From an uncultured Bacteroidales bacterium (GTDB taxonomy: Bacteria; Bacteroidota; Bacteroidia; Bacteroidales; UBA932), in assembly GCA_934678915.1 (NCBI GenBank), contig CAKUSF010000084.1, positions 1-9,107 on the forward strand: a stretch of DNA of 9,107 nucleotides. The letters run 5' to 3'. Below the pieces are notes generated by a model that did no database searches, was not told the origin of the DNA, and saw nothing but the letters and a program-made list of their open reading frames with translations. This document shows, piece after piece, positions 6,201 to 9,107 of the stretch (positions are counted from its first letter, which is position 1; each line of letters begins with the position of its first letter). The translations under genes were made by a program, and so were the position numbers.

Positions 6201-7053
6201 AGCGAATGTCGGGATCGCGACGCCACCAGGTGAGCTGCTTCTTAGCATAATGGCGAGTGTTCCTTTGGATGAGACGAACAGCTTCATCCAAAGGAATTTT
6301 TCCGTCAAGATATTCAAAAACTTCCTTATAACCAACAGTTTGCAGAGCCTGACAATTCCGGTAAGGCAGCAAAGAGCGCACCTCCTCAACCAGCCCCTCT
6401 TCAATCATATTCAAAACTCGCCCATCGATTCTTGAATATAGTTCCTCGCGTGGGCGCGTCAACCCTACCTTCTCTATCTCAAAAGAACGCACGCGCTTCG
6501 CCCCTGTTTTGAATGAAGAGAACGGCCTCCCTGAAACCAGACAAACTTCCAGAGCGCGGATGACTCTCTGGCTGTTGCGGATGTCAATTTGGGAATATGT
6601 CAGGGGATCCATCCGCTCAAGCTCTTTGGAAAGAGATTCAATCCCCTCTTTTTCAAGACGTTCCCAGAGTTCAATCCTTAAAGAAGGGTCTCCGTCAGGA
6701 AGATTGTCAAGCCCATTGCAGACAGCATCTATGTAAAACATTGAGCCTCCGGTCATGACCACGGTCTCATGCCCTTGGGCAAACAGCTCCTCAACCAACT
6801 GCACAGCTTCAAATTCATAGTCTCCTGCCGTGTAGGATTGCGTCACAGGAACGGTCTGAATGAAATAATGCTTCACAGCGGCTAGCTGCGAAGCACTTGG
6901 GACAGCTGTCCCTATGGACATATTCCTAAAAATCTGACGGGAATCGCATGAAATCACCGGGGAACCATATTCCAAAGCCTTCGAGATGCTGAAATCCGTC
7001 TTTCCGACAGCGGTAGGTCCGAGAATTATGAGAAGCCGGTGCCGAATAATCAT
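6178..7053 (-). CDS. miaA: tRNA dimethylallyltransferase MiaA
   Basis: MiaA transfers a dimethylallyl group from DMAPP to N6 of adenosine 37 in tRNAs that read codons starting with U, the first step toward ms2i6A. The 291-residue protein shows the P-loop GPTAVGKT (12-19), the substrate-binding block ISCDSRQIFRNMSIGTA (34-50), TAGDYEFEA (75-83), VMTGGSMFYIDA (99-110), SQRVIRALEV (161-170), EEGLVEEV (218-225), QTVGYKEVFEYL (238-249) and the closing QRNTRHYAKKQLTWWRRDPDIRWVD (263-287). The length is normal for the family in Bacteroidota. The start follows the stop of the pRiA4b-like gene by 9 bases without a clear ribosome binding site, so cotranscription and perhaps translational coupling are likely. 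The stop lies in the GCTCAGTGAGC palindrome, and the final VSAH could come from an inserted repeat. Confidence 0.96.
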   Translation of the reverse strand: MIIRHRLLIILGPTAVGKTDFSISKALEYGSPVISCDSRQIFRNMSIGTAVPSASQLAAVKHYFIQTVPVTQSYTAGDYEFEAVQLVEELFAQGHETVVMTGGSMFYIDAVCNGLDNLPDGDPSLRIELWERLEKEGIESLSKELERMDPLTYSQIDIRNSQRVIRALEVCLVSGRPFSSFKTGAKRVRSFEIEKVGLTRPREELYSRIDGRVLNMIEEGLVEEVRSLLPYRNCQALQTVGYKEVFEYLDGKIPLDEAVRLIQRNTRHYAKKQLTWWRRDPDIRWVDVSAH

Positions 7054-7062
7054 TGAAAAATG

Positions 7063-7653
7063 CTATATGTCAAGATCTTCCGTCCCATCGAAGACTATCT
7101 TTCCGTCTTCATCATCGTCCTCCTCGTCTTCATCGTCATCATCTTCATCCACATCCGAAGAAAGCGATGCTCCACCCTCGTCATCGTCATCATCAGAGCC
7201 CCAATCAGGCTTCTGTCCAGGCAAATGTCTCTGAGAATCAGGCAGATCCTCGAAAGCAACATAGCCATTCTCGAACTCAATCGGATTAGGTCCCTTGACC
7301 TCAACGATTGTCGGAGAGCAGCCCGGCTTGTCCTCAGTGCCTTCGAACGTCACAATCACACTCTTGCGGTTAGGGACATCGTAGAAGTACAAGAACGAAG
7401 CAACTCCCGCCTTAACCGTCTGAGCCACAGTGATATTGTCCACAGTTCCGCTCCCTAGATCAAACAGACCATAACGGGCGAGGACACTGCCACCGGCATC
7501 CATAGCCTTGAACATTATCAACTGATCCTGCGGGAACTCCATGTCCGCACGCATCTGCTTGTGAAATTCATAAAGGGTTGTCTCACCCCTCATCTCATAG
7601 ACCCGGAAGAATCCTTTGATTCCTGCCAGTGTCACCCTGAATTTATAGACCAT
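7063..7653 (-). CDS. Plasmid pRiA4b ORF-3-like protein with acidic C-terminal tail
   Basis: The N-terminal part (about 1-145 of 196 residues) matches the pRiA4b ORF-3 family, some members of which databases label IS1096 passenger proteins. Seen here are MVYKFRVTLAGIKGFFRVYEM, a short helix TLYEFHKQM, ITVAQTVKAGVASFLYFYDV, VIVTFEGTE and a Pro-rich block near the end. Residues 153-184 are almost all Asp and Glu, and the protein is acidic overall. The molecular function is unknown. There is no transposase or inverted repeat here, so I see a chromosomal gene rather than an insertion element. The ATG at 7653 was chosen because an in-frame TTG at 7680 lies in the -7 box of a very good promoter. The gene leads a two-gene transcript with miaA. 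An acidic tail of this type could bind basic partners such as ribosomal or nucleic-acid-binding proteins, but that is inference. Confidence 0.8.
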   Translation of the reverse strand: MVYKFRVTLAGIKGFFRVYEMRGETTLYEFHKQMRADMEFPQDQLIMFKAMDAGGSVLARYGLFDLGSGTVDNITVAQTVKAGVASFLYFYDVPNRKSVIVTFEGTEDKPGCSPTIVEVKGPNPIEFENGYVAFEDLPDSQRHLPGQKPDWGSDDDDDEGGASLSSDVDEDDDDEDEEDDDEDGKIVFDGTEDLDI

Positions 7654-7677
7654 AAATATTACTTCAATAAACCATTT

Positions 7678-7708
7678 CAAAATTACAAAAAATCTCGTTC
7701 CGTTGCAA
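7678..7708 (-). promoter_or_regulatory. Promoter of the pRiA4b-like / miaA transcript
   Basis: On the minus strand TTG at 7708-7706 is followed by exactly 20 bases and TAATTTTG at 7685-7678, an exact match to the Bacteroides -33/-7 consensus. The -7 box ends 24 bases before the ATG at 7653. Its -33 directly abuts the -33 of the divergent yigZ promoter. Confidence 0.75.
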
Positions 7709-7733
7709 AATTATGTGAAAAACACTAATTTCG
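7703..7733 (+). promoter_or_regulatory. Promoter of the yigZ-pyrB transcript
   Basis: TTG at 7703-7705, exactly 20 bases, then TAATTTCG at 7726-7733 (one mismatch to TAnnTTTG). The box ends 10 bases before the ATG at 7744, so the 5' leader would be only a few bases. Together with the minus-strand promoter it forms a mirror-symmetric unit centred on TTGCAA (7703-7708). Confidence 0.65.
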
Positions 7734-7743
7734 TGTCTTAGGA

Positions 7744-8364
7744 ATGGAGACACCAGAAAACATCATCCGAGACTCCTACAAGAGCGTCCCCGGACCGGCT
7801 GAAGGGCTGTTCAAAGACAATGGCAGCCGCTTCATTTCTTTCGTTTTCCCCGTTGAGACAGAAGAAGAGATCAAGAACATCGTCAGCGACTTGAAAAAGA
7901 AGTACCACGATGCGCGGCATCATTGCTACGCCTACCGTCTGGGCTACCGCGCTGACAAGTTCAGAGCCAACGATGACGGAGAGCCGTCCTCATCCGCAGG
8001 AAGACCGATTCTCGGACAGATAGACTCCAGAGGCCTGAGTGATGTGCTAGTGGTGGTTGTGAGGTACTTCGGGGGCATCAAATTAGGGATTCCAGGCTTG
8101 ATTAGAGCTTACAAAACCTCCTCTGCGGAGGCTTTGGACAAAGCCGGAAGTGTTGAGAAGATTGCCGGCAAATGGTTCAGGCTCAAATTCGGTTACGAAG
8201 CGATGAACAGCGTGATGAAGATTCTCAAGGACATGGACCTTCGTCAGAAAGAACAGGATTTCGGGACGGAATGTACACTTCTGACATGGGTACGCCTCTC
8301 AGCGGAAGATGATTTCAGAACCAGAATCGGGAAAATTGACAACTGCGAGATAAACGAACTTTAA
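7744..8364 (+). CDS. yigZ: YigZ/IMPACT family protein
   Basis: This is a member of the widely conserved YigZ family, related to eukaryotic IMPACT, a regulator of the Gcn2 kinase. The bacterial role is not settled, and links to translation or RNA binding have been suggested. The 206-residue length is typical. Signature motifs are in the N-terminal domain: HHCYAYRLG (59-67), NDDGEPSSSAGRPIL (76-90) and VVVVRYFGGIKLGIPGLIRAY (103-123). Residues about 140-206 form the smaller C-terminal ferredoxin-like domain (DUF1949-type). The ATG at 7744 is preceded by AGGA placed immediately before it, and the promoter leaves almost no leader. pyrB begins 12 bases after its stop, so the two genes likely share a transcript; I know of no functional connection between them. 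Family certain, function uncertain. Confidence 0.92.
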   Translation: METPENIIRDSYKSVPGPAEGLFKDNGSRFISFVFPVETEEEIKNIVSDLKKKYHDARHHCYAYRLGYRADKFRANDDGEPSSSAGRPILGQIDSRGLSDVLVVVVRYFGGIKLGIPGLIRAYKTSSAEALDKAGSVEKIAGKWFRLKFGYEAMNSVMKILKDMDLRQKEQDFGTECTLLTWVRLSAEDDFRTRIGKIDNCEINEL

Positions 8365-8376
8365 ATCATAAATGTT

Positions 8377-9107
8377 ATGCCTAAAAGTCTTATTTCAATT
8401 CAGGATTTCTCAAAGGATGAGATCCTTCACATCCTTGAGGTAGCAAAGGAATTCGAAGCCAACAGGGAGCAGAACTTCCTCACTGGCAAGGTGGTAGCCT
8501 GTCTGTTCTTCGAGCCTTCGACTAGAACCCGACTGTCCTTCGAGGCCGCAGTCAACAGACTGGGAGCCAGAGTGATAGGATTCCCTGACAACCGCAACAC
8601 CAGCCAGACCAAGGGTGAAACGCTGGAGGACACCATTAAGATTGTTTCCAACTATGTGGACATGATTGTGATGAGACACCCTCAGGCCGGGGCAGCCGAC
8701 ATCGCAGCATCAGTGGCATCGGTACCAGTCATCAACGCTGGTGACGGAGCAAACCAGCACCCAACTCAAACCCTGCTTGATCTTTATGCAATCCAAAAGA
8801 CGCAAGGCAAACTTAATGGTTTGACAGTTAATATGGTCGGGGATCTGAAATACGGACGCGCCATCCACTCGCTCGTGGAAGCCTTGCGTTGGTTCGACCC
8901 ACATTTCATATTCACCTCCCCAGAAGAATTGAATATGCCGAAGAAATACCTCGAAATGCTTGATCGCGAAGGTGTTGATTACCGGCAAACAGACAGAATC
9001 GAGGATGGCCTGAACATCTGTGACGTGCTTTACATGACCAGAGTCCAGCAAGAAAGGTTCCCTGACATGGATGAATATAATAAGGTAAAGGATGTCTACA
9101 GACTCAC
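8377..9107 (+). CDS. pyrB: Aspartate carbamoyltransferase catalytic subunit PyrB (partial, 243 residues)
   Basis: PyrB condenses carbamoyl phosphate with L-aspartate, the first committed step of pyrimidine synthesis. The frame opens at the ATG at 8377 (MPKSLISIQDF) and runs off the right edge, leaving out roughly the last 60 residues of a protein of about 305. Active-site motifs are clear: FFEPSTRTRLSFEAA (44-58, carbamoyl phosphate loop), the Lys in SQTKGET (76-82, 80s loop), MRHPQ (99-103), NAGDGANQHPTQTLLDL (120-136), GDLKYGRAIHSL (155-166, Arg161) and YMTRVQQERF (219-228, with the Arg and Gln that bind aspartate). It starts 12 bases after yigZ. In this phylum the regulatory gene pyrI normally follows, which would be just outside the window. 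An overlapping ATG at 8372 is in another frame and gives no protein. Confidence 0.97.
   Translation, partial: MPKSLISIQDFSKDEILHILEVAKEFEANREQNFLTGKVVACLFFEPSTRTRLSFEAAVNRLGARVIGFPDNRNTSQTKGETLEDTIKIVSNYVDMIVMRHPQAGAADIAASVASVPVINAGDGANQHPTQTLLDLYAIQKTQGKLNGLTVNMVGDLKYGRAIHSLVEALRWFDPHFIFTSPEELNMPKKYLEMLDREGVDYRQTDRIEDGLNICDVLYMTRVQQERFPDMDEYNKVKDVYRL

Noticed and set aside
5842..6435. 197-codon plus-strand open frame spanning DUF3127, the intergenic repeats and the end of miaA
   Set aside because: It overlaps two well-supported genes in other frames, contains no recognisable domain, and its Arg/Leu/Ser-rich composition is typical of a shadow frame.
6986..7234. Plus-strand open frame with a long Ser run
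   Set aside because: It is the antisense reading of the Asp/Glu codon block of the pRiA4b-like gene; the Ser repeats arise from GAT/GAC/GAA complements.
7063..7653. Insertion sequence suggested by the IS1096 passenger-like family name
   Set aside because: No transposase, inverted ends or target duplication surround the gene, and it has a normal chromosomal promoter and operon position.
1..9107. CRISPR array, tRNA, rRNA or defence system
   Set aside because: No regularly spaced repeats or structured RNA genes were seen, and every gene belongs to a housekeeping or widely conserved family.

Overview
The window looks like chromosomal housekeeping DNA from a member of the Bacteroidota, most likely the order Bacteroidales. 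Three things point there. The promoters fit the Bacteroides -33/-7 pattern (TTG, about 20 bases, TAnnTTTG) and ribosome binding sites are weak or absent. The gene families are typical of the group: a long RecQ with an extra C-terminal helix-turn-helix region, a DUF3127 protein with an SSB-like tail, and a pRiA4b ORF-3-like protein next to miaA. GC content is moderate. I see no phage, plasmid, CRISPR, rRNA or tRNA. Ten genes fill almost all of the window, and no gene-free stretch exceeds about 160 bases.

Layout. Positions 1-1450 (minus strand) hold a DUF308/HdeD-like membrane protein gene followed 2 bases later by dnaG, which runs off the left edge just before its TOPRIM EGYxDV motif. Positions 1511-2362 (plus) hold a PHP-domain phosphatase of the histidinol-phosphatase type. 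It converges on recQ (4560-2359, minus), and both genes stop within one shared CTAG. Divergent from recQ lies an FKBP-type peptidyl-prolyl isomerase lipoprotein (4721-5530, plus), then a strong hairpin terminator whose T-tract also fits the -7 box for the next gene. That gene (5613-6044, plus) encodes a DUF3127 protein ending in DLPF. It converges on miaA (7053-6178, minus) across about 130 bases of dense inverted repeats. miaA is preceded by a pRiA4b ORF-3-like gene (7653-7063, minus). A symmetric divergent promoter separates that pair from yigZ (7744-8364, plus) and pyrB (8377 to the right edge, plus).

How the genes work together. The genes serve separate core functions: replication priming (DnaG), recombination and repair (RecQ, possibly the SSB-tailed DUF3127 protein), envelope protein folding (FKBP lipoprotein), tRNA modification (MiaA) and pyrimidine synthesis (PyrB). 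Nothing indicates a defence island or a biosynthetic cluster. The most unusual signals are in the DNA between genes: a divergent promoter built around a central TTGCAA, a terminator superimposed on a promoter, a perfect 44-base palindrome encoding the end of the DUF3127 protein, and a hairpin-rich segment flanked by 9-base direct repeats that may be a small dispersed element.
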